Assembly: GCF_900240245.1 (NCBI RefSeq)
Contig: NZ_OESQ01000001.1
Span: 2,665,720-2,724,278, forward strand
Direction of reading: 5' to 3'
Origin: Lachnoclostridium edouardi
GTDB taxonomy: Bacteria; Bacillota; Clostridia; Lachnospirales; Lachnospiraceae
DNA: 58,559 nt
The position numbers were made by a program, and so were the translations under genes. The notes beneath the pieces were generated by a model. The model did no database searches and was not told where the DNA came from. It saw only the letters and a program-made list of their open reading frames with translations. Below are positions 25,640 to 34,530 of the stretch, one piece after another. The first letter of the stretch is position 1. Each line of letters begins with the position of its first letter.

Positions 25640-26830
25640 ATGGCAAGATTTACATTACCAAGAGATTTATATCACGGCAAAGATGCATTAGAAGCTTTAA
25701 AGACTTTAAAAGGCAAAAAAGCCATTGTAGTTGTAGGCGGCGGTTCCATGAAACGTTTCGGCTTCCTGGATAAGGTAGAGGCATACTTAAAAGAAGCCGG
25801 AATGGAAGTAAAATTATTTGAAGGCGTAGAGCCGGACCCATCTGTAGATACTGTTATGAAGGGCGCTGCAGTTATGCGTGAATTTGAGCCGGACTGGATC
25901 GTATCTATCGGCGGCGGTTCACCTATTGACGCTGCAAAAGCTATGTGGGCATTTTATGAGTATCCGGACGTTACATTTGAAGATCTGTGCATCCCATTTA
26001 ACTTCCCGACTCTGCGTACAAAAGCAAAATTCTGTGCAATTCCTTCTACATCAGGTACAGCTACAGAAGTAACTGCATTCTCTGTTATTACAGATTACAA
26101 CAAGGGTATTAAATATCCTTTAGCTGACTTTAATATTACACCAGACGTAGCTATTGTAGACCCAGATCTGGCAGAGACTATGCCTAAAAAACTGACAGCT
26201 CACACAGGTATGGACGCTATGACTCATGCAATTGAAGCATATGTTTCCACACTTCACTGTGATTATACAGACCCGTTGGCTCTTCATGCAATTGAAATGA
26301 TCAGCCAGGATTTAATTCCTTCTTACAACGGAGATATGGAAGCCAGAGACAGAATGCACAACGCACAGTGCCTGGCAGGTATGGCCTTCTCCAACGCTTT
26401 ATTAGGAATTGTACATTCTATGGCTCATAAAACAGGAGCAGCATATACAGGCGGACATATTGTACACGGCTGTGCAAACGCAATGTACCTTCCAAAAGTA
26501 ATCAAATTCAATGCAAAAGAGCCAGAGGCAGCTAAGAGATACGCTAAGATTGCAAAGTTCCTTGGCCTGGCAGGAGAAACTGACGACCAGTTAGTTGACG
26601 CTTTAATCGCTCATATTAAGAAAATGAACGCAGCTTTGGATATTCCAACCTGCATTAAAGAGTATGAAGGCGGAATTATTGACGAAAAAGAATTTATGGA
26701 AAAGCTTCCACAGGTTGCAGAGCTGGCAGTAGGAGATGCCTGCACAGGCTCCAACCCAAGAAGCATTAATCCAGAGCAGATGGCAAAGCTGCTGAAATGC
26801 TGCTACTTTGATGAAGAAGTAGACTTTTAA
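25640..26830 (+). CDS. Iron-containing alcohol dehydrogenase
   Basis: This 396-residue group III alcohol dehydrogenase has the NAD-binding GGGSPIDAAKAMW (about residues 94-106), then ATEVTAFSVITD. The metal-site segment GMDAMTHAIEAYVS and HSMAHKTGAAYTGGHIVHG supply the Asp and His ligands. It probably interconverts a short-chain aldehyde and alcohol with NAD(P)H during fermentation. AAAGGAG lies just upstream of the ATG at 25640. Codon use is noticeably biased to the common set, suggesting high expression. It has its own leader, terminator-flanked, with a Rex-like site, so it is likely redox-controlled. Confidence 0.93.
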   Translation: MARFTLPRDLYHGKDALEALKTLKGKKAIVVVGGGSMKRFGFLDKVEAYLKEAGMEVKLFEGVEPDPSVDTVMKGAAVMREFEPDWIVSIGGGSPIDAAKAMWAFYEYPDVTFEDLCIPFNFPTLRTKAKFCAIPSTSGTATEVTAFSVITDYNKGIKYPLADFNITPDVAIVDPDLAETMPKKLTAHTGMDAMTHAIEAYVSTLHCDYTDPLALHAIEMISQDLIPSYNGDMEARDRMHNAQCLAGMAFSNALLGIVHSMAHKTGAAYTGGHIVHGCANAMYLPKVIKFNAKEPEAAKRYAKIAKFLGLAGETDDQLVDALIAHIKKMNAALDIPTCIKEYEGGIIDEKEFMEKLPQVAELAVGDACTGSNPRSINPEQMAKLLKCCYFDEEVDF

Positions 26831-26872
26831 TTACATTTGACAACAAGCCTAAGGGCGTTGTAAACCTCAGTA

Positions 26873-26919
26873 TGGGGAATGCTGCAAAACAGAAGAAACG
26901 TCTTTTGCAGCATTCCCCA
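26873..26919. terminator. 17-bp perfect inverted repeat after the alcohol dehydrogenase
   Basis: Bases 26873-26889 (TGGGGAATGCTGCAAAA) are exactly complementary to 26903-26919, with a 13-base loop. No T run follows on either strand, so it is a long stable hairpin that may stop or stabilise the transcript 3' end rather than a textbook terminator. Confidence 0.55.
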
Positions 26920-27048
26920 AAATTGCGTATAAATGAATTTTATTATTTTTTGTTGCCAACAGCCGTTTAAAATGCTAATATGTTGAATTAAAGAGAGAAA
27001 AATGTGTAAAGCAGAAATACATCAGTAAAAGAAAGGCAGGAAAAGAAT

Positions 27049-27936
27049 ATGTTTCCAATCGTAAAGGCAGAAAAGCTTGCCGATAAGATTTACCTGATGG
27101 ACGTAAAAGCCCCACGCGTGGCAAAAGCGTGCCAGCCAGGAGAGTTTGTAATTGTAAAAATGGATGAAAAGGGAGAAAGAATTCCTTTAACAATCTGTGA
27201 TTTTAATAGGGAAAGGGGAACTGTCACTATTGTATTCCAGACAGTAGGAGCCTCCACCCTGAAAATGGCTGATTTAAAGGAGGGAGACGTATTCCAGGAT
27301 TTTGTAGGTCCTTTGGGAAATGCCTCTGACTTTGTAAAGGAAGATATAGAAGAATTAAAAAAGAAAAAATATTTGTTTGTGGCCGGAGGAGTTGGAACAG
27401 CTCCTGTATATCCTCAGGTAAAGTGGTTCCATGAAAACGGCATCCAGGCAGATGTAATTATGGGAGCAAAGAATAAAGAGCTGGTGATTCTGGAAGACAT
27501 GATGAGGGAAGTAGCCGGAAATCTTTATGTGACTACAGACGACGGTTCTAATGGCAGAAAAGGCATGGTTACAGACGTGGTGAAGGAGCTGGTGGCAGCT
27601 GGAAATCACTATGACGTGTGCGTGGCTATCGGACCTATGATTATGATGAAATTTGTCTGTCTGCTGACAAAGGAATTAGGGATTTCTACAATTGTCAGCA
27701 TGAACCCGGTTATGGTAGACGGCACAGGAATGTGCGGAGCCTGCCGCCTTACTGTAGGAGATAAGGTGAAATTTGCCTGTGTAGACGGACCGGAGTTTGA
27801 CGGACACCTGATTAACTTTGACGAGGCTATGAAAAGGCAGCAGATGTATAAGACAGAGGAAGGCCGCGCCATGCTGAAGGCCCAGGAGGGGGAAACCCAC
27901 CACGGCGGCTGCGGACATTGCGGAGGTGATAAATAA
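27049..27936 (+). CDS. nfnA: NADH-dependent ferredoxin:NADP+ oxidoreductase, subunit A
   Basis: This 295-residue protein has a ferredoxin-reductase fold. The FAD domain is at 1-95, the NAD domain follows from FVAGGVGTAPVYPQV (near 113), and the C-terminal [2Fe-2S] site reads GMCGACRLTV then FACVDGPEFD. Together with NfnB it performs flavin-based electron bifurcation, coupling NADPH oxidation to reduction of NAD+ and ferredoxin. The family also includes dihydroorotate-dehydrogenase electron-transfer subunits, but the direct overlap with an NfnB/GltA-type partner decides the call. The tail HHGGCGHCGG is an extra Cys/His-rich end. Confidence 0.92.
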   Translation: MFPIVKAEKLADKIYLMDVKAPRVAKACQPGEFVIVKMDEKGERIPLTICDFNRERGTVTIVFQTVGASTLKMADLKEGDVFQDFVGPLGNASDFVKEDIEELKKKKYLFVAGGVGTAPVYPQVKWFHENGIQADVIMGAKNKELVILEDMMREVAGNLYVTTDDGSNGRKGMVTDVVKELVAAGNHYDVCVAIGPMIMMKFVCLLTKELGISTIVSMNPVMVDGTGMCGACRLTVGDKVKFACVDGPEFDGHLINFDEAMKRQQMYKTEEGRAMLKAQEGETHHGGCGHCGGDK

Positions 27937-29321
27937 TGGACGTTTTAAAGAAAGTACCAGTAAGAGAACAAGACCCTAAGGTAAGAGCCGCAAACTTTGA
28001 AGAGGTGTGCTTAGGTTATAATAAAGAAGAGGCAATGGAAGAGGCAAAGCGGTGCCTGAATTGTAAAAATGCAAAATGTGTAGGCGGCTGCCCTGTATCT
28101 ATTAATATTCCCGGGTTTATTAAGGAAGTAGCTCAGGGGAATTTTGAGGAAGCGGCAAAGATCATTGCAGAATCATCTGCTCTGCCTGCAGTTTGCGGCC
28201 GTGTATGTCCTCAGGAAACACAGTGCGAGGGCGTGTGCATCCGCGGAATTAAGGGCGAGGCAGTTTCTATTGGAAAGCTGGAGCGTTTTGTGGCGGACTG
28301 GTCCAGAGAAAACGGATTTGTGCCGGCAAAACCTGAAAAGACAAACGGCAAAAAGGTAGCTGTTATTGGTTCCGGCCCTTCTGGACTTACATGTGCGGGA
28401 GACCTGGCTAAAATGGGCTATGAGGTTACTATTTTCGAGGCTCTTCACGAACCCGGAGGAGTGCTTACATATGGTATTCCAGAGTTCCGTCTGCCAAAGG
28501 AAACTGTTGTGCGCACAGAAATTGACAATGTTAGAAAGCTGGGAGTAAAAATTGAGACTGACGTAGTAATTGGAAAGTCTGTTACGATTGACGAGCTGAT
28601 GAGCGAAGAAGGTTTCCAGGCTGTATTTATTGGCTCCGGCGCAGGACTTCCAAAATTCATGGGAATTCCAGGAGAAAACGCCAACGGCGTATTTTCAGCT
28701 AACGAGTATCTGACAAGAAGCAACCTGATGAAGGCCTTTAGAGACGACTACGACACACCTATTGCCGCAGGGAAAAAGGTATGTGTTGTAGGCGGAGGAA
28801 ACGTTGCTATGGACGCCGCCAGAACAGCTCTTCGTCTGGGCGCGGACGTACATGTTGTGTACAGAAGAAGCGAGGCAGAGCTGCCTGCCCGTGTGGAGGA
28901 GGTTCACCATGCAAAGGAGGAAGGCATTATTTTTAATCTGCTTACAAATCCAGTGGAGATTCTTACAGATGACAACGGCTGGGTAAAAGGCATGGTAGTG
29001 AGAAAAATGGAGCTGGGAGAGCCGGATGCTTCCGGAAGAAGAAGACCGGTAGAGGTAGCTGGTTCCGACTTTACCATTGACTGCGATACAGTGATTATGT
29101 CCCTTGGAACATCGCCTAACCCATTGATTTCCAACACTACAGAAGGTTTGGAGATTAATAAATGGAAATGTATTATTGCTGAAGAAAATAACGGACAGAC
29201 AACAAAAGAGGGAGTTTATGCAGGAGGAGACGCCGTAACAGGCGCGGCAACTGTAATTTTGGCTATGGAAGCAGGAAGAGCAGGAGCCAGAGGCATCGAC
29301 GAATTTTTGTCTGGAAAATAA
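27936..29321 (+). CDS. nfnB: NADH-dependent ferredoxin:NADP+ oxidoreductase, subunit B (GltA-type)
   Basis: This 461-residue protein has the glutamate-synthase small-subunit layout. Two N-terminal [4Fe-4S] cysteine sets are visible (CLNCKNAKCVGGCPV and CGRVCPQETQCEGVC). An FAD loop VIGSGPSGLTCAGDLAKMGY lies near residue 143, and a second NADPH loop VVGGGNVAMDAARTALRLGA near 283. With NfnA it forms the bifurcating complex in the cytoplasm. The start codon shares one base with the nfnA stop (TAATG), so the pair is coupled. A terminator follows. No large glutamate synthase subunit is nearby, arguing against GltD. Confidence 0.93.
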   Translation: MDVLKKVPVREQDPKVRAANFEEVCLGYNKEEAMEEAKRCLNCKNAKCVGGCPVSINIPGFIKEVAQGNFEEAAKIIAESSALPAVCGRVCPQETQCEGVCIRGIKGEAVSIGKLERFVADWSRENGFVPAKPEKTNGKKVAVIGSGPSGLTCAGDLAKMGYEVTIFEALHEPGGVLTYGIPEFRLPKETVVRTEIDNVRKLGVKIETDVVIGKSVTIDELMSEEGFQAVFIGSGAGLPKFMGIPGENANGVFSANEYLTRSNLMKAFRDDYDTPIAAGKKVCVVGGGNVAMDAARTALRLGADVHVVYRRSEAELPARVEEVHHAKEEGIIFNLLTNPVEILTDDNGWVKGMVVRKMELGEPDASGRRRPVEVAGSDFTIDCDTVIMSLGTSPNPLISNTTEGLEINKWKCIIAEENNGQTTKEGVYAGGDAVTGAATVILAMEAGRAGARGIDEFLSGK

Positions 29322-29342
29322 AAATAAAGATTAGTTAAAATG

Positions 29343-29381
29343 GAAGCTGACGTCAGAAGAGGACGGCAGCTTCTATTTTTT
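29343..29381 (+). terminator. Terminator after nfnAB
   Basis: GAAGCTGACGTC (29343-29354) pairs, with one mismatch, with the arm ending GGCAGCTTC (about 29366-29373). A T run follows at 29376-29381. It lies 20 bp after the nfnB stop. Confidence 0.8.
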
Positions 29382-29421
29382 AGAATACATATGTTTGGGA
29401 GAATATAAGGTGCGTCAATTT

Positions 29422-29445
29422 AAAACACCTAGGGTGTTTTTCAGC
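29422..29445 (+). terminator. Second hairpin with T run
   Basis: AAAACACC (29422-29429) pairs with GGTGTTTT (29433-29440) over a three-base loop, and a further T follows. It may back up the nfnB terminator. The next 160 bases hold only weak dyads and no gene. Confidence 0.5.
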
Positions 29446-29603
29446 AGAGAAAGCCGGTTTATGAGTAAAACAGAATTGCATTTTTTCCGGCTGGTTTAGG
29501 AAAAACACTGAAATCCTATTGCTAAAGCAGCGGAATTTCAAAAGGTCCGGTATTTTTAAATAAAAATCCTCAGCCTGTAAACAGAAGTGTTGTGTGGAGA
29601 AAA

Positions 29604-29867
29604 ATGAAAGACTTATGCAGATATACTTATGTAGAGAAGGAAGAAGTCAACTTGAAAATGACTTTTAATTTTCCTTCGGACAAACAGGCCGTCGGTAACT
29701 AATACGGTTATATCAGTGAGATCAATCAGTTTTTCCAGGAAGCTTTTTAGTATATTGGAAATACGAGCCGCCAGCTGAATGTGCAAACAACAATGAGAGT
29801 GCCGTTAGCGGTAGAAAAGTCGGTAGGTTATTTGGAAGCCGGAAAAATTGCTACAGTATCAGATTAG
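29604..29867 (+). pseudogene. Small pseudogene of 87 codons with two in-frame stops
   Basis: A GGAGA site precedes an ATG at 29604. The frame stays open in protein-like sequence (MTFNFPSDKQAV..., YGYISEINQFFQEAF, YIGNTSRQLNVQTTMRVPLA, YLEAGKIATVS) to a TAG at 29865. It is broken by TAA at 29700 and TAG at 29748. The frame is unchanged across both stops, so the damage is point mutation rather than deletion. I do not recognise the family. It lies between the nfnAB terminators and the convergent araC gene and is probably a relic of a small gene. Confidence 0.6.
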
Positions 29868-29911
29868 ACCGGCAAAGCCAATTAAACGGCAGAGATAAAG
29901 TAAAAAATATT

Positions 29912-30889
29912 TTATAAAACCTTTCCTAAAGAATATTCTTTTAAAATTTTTTCTGCGTTTAGGAAATATTGTTCTAGCAGAACAAGACTGGTGGTGTCGG
30001 AAAAAAAGTTTTGTGTGCTAAGTATGGTTTTTTGCTGAACAGGCAAAGGCGCCTTTAATATATCCTTTCTGTATTGCCTGGGAGTGCAGCCATATTTTTT
30101 AAAAAATGCTTTATTCATGTATTTAATATCTGAGAAGCCAGATTCCAAACAAATATCCAGTAGGCCATGTTCTGTTAAAAGCAGCAGCTGCCTGGCTTTT
30201 TCACAGCGTATGCTGGATAAATATTCCTGGAAAGAAAGGTGAAAATGTTCTTTAAAAAAATGTGACAAGTAAGATACAGTCAGCCCTTCTGCTTCCGCCA
30301 TCTGTGTCAGCAGCAGCTTTTCCGTGTAATGTTCCTGGATATACTGGGAAATTCTTTGTATTCTTTGATTTCTTATTAAAATTCTGTTCTTTTCCTCTGG
30401 CTCAGCCTGATTGTAGGGAACTGCTGTAATAATATAATAAAATAGCAGGTTTAAAAGGCTGATACAGCGAAATTCAAACCCCTGGCTTTTAGAAAAATAT
30501 AATCGGGACAGCTCTAAAAGGGTGCCCTGAAATATATTGGCATCCTGTGGAGAAAGGCAGCTATTGCATAAACAGAAGGAAAAATCTAAATCCTGAATTT
30601 TGGGAAAATAATCCTTACAAAAGGAGGGGGAAACCTGCAGAGCTAAAATCAAAGCAGGATTGTTCTCATCTCCGTAGATTTCATGGGGTTGGCAGGAATT
30701 AAAAATTACAAAATCATTTTTCTTAAAACAAAGCTTTTGGCCTGCAGAGCACATGATAACAGAACCTTCTAAAATATAGCATATTTCTATATCCCCATGA
30801 ACGTGAGGCTCTCTATATAAAAGATTTACCAGAAAAATTTTAAAACTGTGAATGGTTGTGTGGGAAATAATCTCGTATTGGTTTTTCAA
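29912..30889 (-). CDS. AraC family transcriptional regulator with cupin sensor
   Basis: This 325-residue protein has an N-terminal cupin-like ligand domain: REPHVHGDIEICYILEGSV near residues 27-45, then FVIFNSCQPHEIY. Its C-terminal double helix-turn-helix spans about 190-285 (LLTQMAEAEGLTVSYLSHFFK and DICLESGFSDIKYMNKAFFKK, then YGCTPRQYR). It is divergent from the sugar-catabolic run starting at 31127, with a 237-bp gap. It is therefore likely the sugar-responsive activator of those genes. The inducer is unknown. Confidence 0.9.
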   Translation of the reverse strand: MKNQYEIISHTTIHSFKIFLVNLLYREPHVHGDIEICYILEGSVIMCSAGQKLCFKKNDFVIFNSCQPHEIYGDENNPALILALQVSPSFCKDYFPKIQDLDFSFCLCNSCLSPQDANIFQGTLLELSRLYFSKSQGFEFRCISLLNLLFYYIITAVPYNQAEPEEKNRILIRNQRIQRISQYIQEHYTEKLLLTQMAEAEGLTVSYLSHFFKEHFHLSFQEYLSSIRCEKARQLLLLTEHGLLDICLESGFSDIKYMNKAFFKKYGCTPRQYRKDILKAPLPVQQKTILSTQNFFSDTTSLVLLEQYFLNAEKILKEYSLGKVL

Positions 30890-31022
30890 GATACAGCCTC
30901 CTTCCTTGTATACTGATGGTAAGATTTCTCTGTGTATTTGTCAAGAGCCACATTCTGCATTTTAATTGAAAAAAAGCTAATTAGTCGTTTTTTAAAAGCA
31001 TGTTAATATGAGAAAAAATATC

Positions 31023-31037
31023 TATAATCTATATAAT
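31023..31037 (+). promoter_or_regulatory. Two overlapping -10-like boxes before the sugar-catabolic run
   Basis: TATAAT occurs at 31023-31028 and again at 31032-31037, about 90-100 bp before the first gene. No good -35 is present at the right distance, as expected for a promoter that needs an AraC-type activator. Evidence is motif only. Confidence 0.35.
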
Positions 31038-31126
31038 GAAAATAACAGCACTGGTAAATATTTTGAGAACTATTTGTACCCAGACAAAGGGGTTGGAAGT
31101 AAAATTAAAAATAGGAGGAATAAGCA

Positions 31127-32161
31127 ATGTCAAAGTTTAAATTTTCAGTAGGACCGTGGAACGTACATCCGGGAGCAGATTCTTATGGACCAGAGACAAG
31201 AAAGGATATTGCATTTGAAGAAAAAATAAAGAAATTTGCTGAAATGGGTTTTTCTGCTATCCAGTTCCATGATGATGATGCAGTACCGAATATTAATGAT
31301 TATACAGAAGAAGAAATTAAACAAAAAGCAAGGGATTTAAAAAAGCTGCTGGATCAATACGGCTTAGCTGCAGAATTTGTGGCCCCCAGACTTTGGATGG
31401 ATGAACATACTGCAGACGGCGGATTTATGAGCACCTCAGAGGAGGACAGGGAGTACGCCATGTGGAGAGCTTACAGGTCTATTGATATTGCAAGGGAATT
31501 AGGCTGCGATATGGTAGTGCTGTGGCTGGCAAGAGAAGGCACCCTTTGCGCCGAGGCAAAATCTCCTGTGTGGGCTACGAAGATGCTGATTGAAGCCATT
31601 AATAAAATGCTGGAGTATGATCCTGCAATTCGTATTTGTATTGAACCAAAGCCAAACGAGCCCATTGACAGAAGCATCTGCGGAACCATGGGACATGTAA
31701 TGGCTGTTTCTGCGGCTACTATTGATCCCAGCCGGGTGGGAGGAAACTTAGAAAGCGCCCATGCAATTTTAGCCGGCTTAGACCCGGCCCATGAAATCGG
31801 TTTTGCTATGGCTATGGGCAAGCTGATGACAGTTCATTTAAATGATCAAAATGGCATTAAATATGACCAGGATAAATCTTTTGGCGTGGAAAATCTCAGG
31901 GCGGCCTTTAACCAGGTAAAGGTATTAAAGGAAAACGGCTACGGAGATCACGGAGAGTACGTAGGCCTGGATGTAAAAGCTATGAGAACAACAAAGGACG
32001 AGGACAGCTATAAGCATGTGCAGAACAGCCTAGATATTTTCAGAGCATTGGAGGCTAAGGTAGATAAATTTGATTACGAGTTCCAGAAGAAGTGTGTAGA
32101 GAACAGAGACTTTGAAGGTCTGGAAATGTACGTAATGAAGCTGCTTATGGGAATTGAGTAG
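31127..32161 (+). CDS. XylA-like TIM-barrel sugar isomerase with an altered metal ligand
   Basis: This 344-residue protein aligns by motif with class I xylose isomerases. HDDD at residues 48-51 corresponds to the catalytic His/Asp segment, and IEPKPNEP at 172-179 holds the Glu and Lys. NLESAH at 207-212 gives the Glu and His metal ligands, and IKYDQD at 244-249 gives two aspartates. The aspartate normally found in the DLNGQ segment is histidine here (HLNDQ, residue 237), so metal geometry or substrate may differ. The expected reaction is aldose to ketose. AGGAGG precedes the ATG. It heads the run with a kinase, dehydrogenase, epimerase and aldolase. Confidence 0.82.
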   Translation: MSKFKFSVGPWNVHPGADSYGPETRKDIAFEEKIKKFAEMGFSAIQFHDDDAVPNINDYTEEEIKQKARDLKKLLDQYGLAAEFVAPRLWMDEHTADGGFMSTSEEDREYAMWRAYRSIDIARELGCDMVVLWLAREGTLCAEAKSPVWATKMLIEAINKMLEYDPAIRICIEPKPNEPIDRSICGTMGHVMAVSAATIDPSRVGGNLESAHAILAGLDPAHEIGFAMAMGKLMTVHLNDQNGIKYDQDKSFGVENLRAAFNQVKVLKENGYGDHGEYVGLDVKAMRTTKDEDSYKHVQNSLDIFRALEAKVDKFDYEFQKKCVENRDFEGLEMYVMKLLMGIE

Positions 32162-32213
32162 AGAGAAAAAATTAAAGTTACTCATTTTGCTGAGGAATAA
32201 AAGAGGTGAGAGG

Positions 32214-33401
32214 ATGAGGGAAAGAAAAGCAGTTGTGGCGGGCCACATTTGCCTGGACATTACCCCTGTGTTTCCGGAAAAAAGAGGGGATAATTTGAAA
32301 ACCGGAGAGGAAAGACAGGAAAAGGTGGAGAACCTGTTAAAGCCTGGAAATCTGGTAAATGTTGGGACGGCTCAGGTAAATACTGGAGGCGTGGTGGCTA
32401 ATACAGGGCTGGCCATGAAAAAAATGGGAATCACCGTCTGCCTTATGGGAAAAACCGGGGAAGATGAGTTTGGCAGAATTATCCGGTCTATTTTAAAGGA
32501 ATATGGCAGTGAGCAGGGTCTGATTACAGACCCTGCTTCCTCCACCTCCTACAGTATTGTGTTGGCTATGCCGGGAATAGACAGGATTTTTTTCCACAAT
32601 CCAGGGGCGAATCATACATTTTCCTATTCTGACATAAGCTGGGAGAAGGTGGAGGAGGCTGATTTATTCCACTTTGGTTATCCGCCTTTGATGAAGCAGA
32701 TGTACAAAGATCAGGGAAAAGAGCTGTCAAAAGTATTTCAAAAGGCAGATGAAACAGGGGTAATTACTTCTTTAGATTTAGCGGCTGTAGAGCCGGATTC
32801 AGAGCCTGGAAGGGAAAACTGGGAGGAAATTCTTAAAAATGTATTGCCTTATGTAGACTTTTTTGTGCCCAGTTTTGAAGAGCTGTGTTTTATGATTGAC
32901 AGGGAACGATATGAGAAACTGGTAAAAGCAGCGGGAACAAGGGAGATTACAGAAGTAATGTCTCTTGAAAATGATGTAAAGCCATTGGCTAAAAAGGCCA
33001 AAGAATTAGGGGCTAAAAGTATTCTCATTAAGTGCGGGGCCCCTGGAATTTATTATAAAATGGGAAATGCTAATGAGCTGAAAAAAGCGGGACAAAGGCT
33101 GGGACAGTCTATGGAGGACTGGGCTGACAGAGAAGGATTTGAAAAAAGCTATAAGCCTGCTGCAGTTTTATCAGGCACAGGGGCCGGAGACACTACAATC
33201 GCCGGGTTCTTATCTGCAATGTTAAAGGGGCGTTCCTTAGAAATGTGTTTAAAGGTGGCGGCGGCTACAGGAGCCAGCTGTGTGGAAGCCTATGACGCTT
33301 TAGGAGGAATTCTTACAGTAGAGGAACAGGAAAAACGTATTGAGCAGGGATTAAAAAAGCAGGATTTTAAGAGAGGAGGCACACTATGGGAAGAAAACTA
33401 A
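32214..33401 (+). CDS. PfkB family carbohydrate kinase
   Basis: This sugar kinase of about 395 residues is longer than typical (300-340) because of insertions near residues 20-50 and 230-320. The N-terminal AVVAGHICLDITPVF and the glycine-rich VNVGTAQVNTGGVVANTGLA are PfkB signature 1. The C-terminal LSGTGAGDTTIAGFLSAML carries the anion hole and catalytic Asp (GAGD). It would phosphorylate the ketose produced upstream. GAGGTGAGAGG precedes the ATG at 32214, which decides against a start 60 bp earlier. It overlaps the following oxidoreductase gene by 16 bp, so the two are coupled. Confidence 0.9.
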   Translation: MRERKAVVAGHICLDITPVFPEKRGDNLKTGEERQEKVENLLKPGNLVNVGTAQVNTGGVVANTGLAMKKMGITVCLMGKTGEDEFGRIIRSILKEYGSEQGLITDPASSTSYSIVLAMPGIDRIFFHNPGANHTFSYSDISWEKVEEADLFHFGYPPLMKQMYKDQGKELSKVFQKADETGVITSLDLAAVEPDSEPGRENWEEILKNVLPYVDFFVPSFEELCFMIDRERYEKLVKAAGTREITEVMSLENDVKPLAKKAKELGAKSILIKCGAPGIYYKMGNANELKKAGQRLGQSMEDWADREGFEKSYKPAAVLSGTGAGDTTIAGFLSAMLKGRSLEMCLKVAAATGASCVEAYDALGGILTVEEQEKRIEQGLKKQDFKRGGTLWEEN

Positions 33402-34528
33402 GATATGGCATGGTAGGCGGAGGGCCGGACGCATTTATTGGAGACGCCCACAGAAAGGCTTTAAATCTGGACGGACAGGCCGCAATTACGGCCGGCTGTT
33501 TTTCCAGAACGCCTGAAAAAAACTATGAAATGGGAGAGCAGCTGGGCATTGACCCGGAGCGCTGCTACGAAAATGCCTTTGTTATGGCGGAAAAAGAGGG
33601 GGCCAGGGAGGATGGAATCGACTTTGTAGTGGTGGTAACTCCCAACCAGTCTCATTTTTCCATCTGCAAGGCTTTTTTGGAAGCAGGAATTCACGTGTCC
33701 TGCGACAAGCCTTTGGCAGTAACGGCAGACCAGGCCAGGGAGTTAAAGCAGCTGGCTGAGGAAAAGGGTCTGTTATTTTTAGTTACTTATACATACATGG
33801 GCCATGTAACTGCAAAACATGCCAGAGAAATCATTAAGGCGGGGGAAATAGGAGAAATCCGCACTGTTATGGCAGAATATCCTCAGGGATGGCTGGCTTT
33901 TGAAGGACAGTGGGGCGGAAAACAGGGCAGCTGGAGATGTGATCCTGCTCAGTCTGGAAATGTAAACTGTCTGGGAGATTTGGGCACACATGTGGAAAAT
34001 GCAGTTGCAGTGATGACCGGCCTGAAGGTGAAACGGGTTTTAGCCAAAATGGACGTGGTGGTGCCTGGAAGAGTTTTAGATGACAACGACGTAGTGCTGG
34101 TAGAGTACGACAACGGGGCTACTGGAGTTTACTGGACTTCCCAGGTGGCAATCGGGCACGACAACAGCCTGCGCGTAAGAATATACGGAAGTAAGGGAAC
34201 GATTCAGTGGTTCCAGGAAAATCCGGAAGTGATTACTATAATCAGGGAGGACGGCAGGATTCAGGAGGTGCACAGAGGGCACAGCTTTATTGCTCCCAAA
34301 GCGGCTTCCTACGGCAGACTGCCCAGTGGGTACACAGAGGGATGGCTGGAGGCTATGGCCAACCTGTACGCCAGTTTTATAAAGTGTATCAGGGCAAAAG
34401 CCGATGATACGTTTACAGAGGATATGATAGATTATCCTACGGCCGCAGACGGTTTAGACGGTTTAAATTTTGTGGAAGCATGTCTTAAAAGCAGCGGGCA
34501 GGGAAATGTTTGGGTAGACGTAAAATAA
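33386..34528 (+). CDS. Gfo/Idh/MocA family oxidoreductase
   Basis: This is a 380-residue NAD(P)-dependent sugar dehydrogenase. The Rossmann loop is YGMVGGGPDAFIGDAHRKAL (residues 7-26), and the conserved CDKPLAV motif lies near residue 110 with the catalytic lysine. GDLGTHVENAV near 200 is the second-domain motif with the active histidine. Family members oxidise a ring hydroxyl of a sugar, inositol or glycoside, often at C3. AGGAGG precedes the ATG inside the kinase gene. With the TIM-barrel epimerase downstream it could act on a keto-sugar intermediate; the substrate is not known. Confidence 0.9.
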   Translation: MGRKLRYGMVGGGPDAFIGDAHRKALNLDGQAAITAGCFSRTPEKNYEMGEQLGIDPERCYENAFVMAEKEGAREDGIDFVVVVTPNQSHFSICKAFLEAGIHVSCDKPLAVTADQARELKQLAEEKGLLFLVTYTYMGHVTAKHAREIIKAGEIGEIRTVMAEYPQGWLAFEGQWGGKQGSWRCDPAQSGNVNCLGDLGTHVENAVAVMTGLKVKRVLAKMDVVVPGRVLDDNDVVLVEYDNGATGVYWTSQVAIGHDNSLRVRIYGSKGTIQWFQENPEVITIIREDGRIQEVHRGHSFIAPKAASYGRLPSGYTEGWLEAMANLYASFIKCIRAKADDTFTEDMIDYPTAADGLDGLNFVEACLKSSGQGNVWVDVK

Positions 34529-34530
34529 TT

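Noticed and set aside
27936..29321. Glutamate synthase small subunit GltD
   Set aside because: It overlaps an NfnA-type partner and no large glutamate synthase subunit is present.
31127..32161. True xylose isomerase
   Set aside because: A metal-ligand aspartate is replaced by histidine, and no xylulokinase or xylose transporter is nearby.
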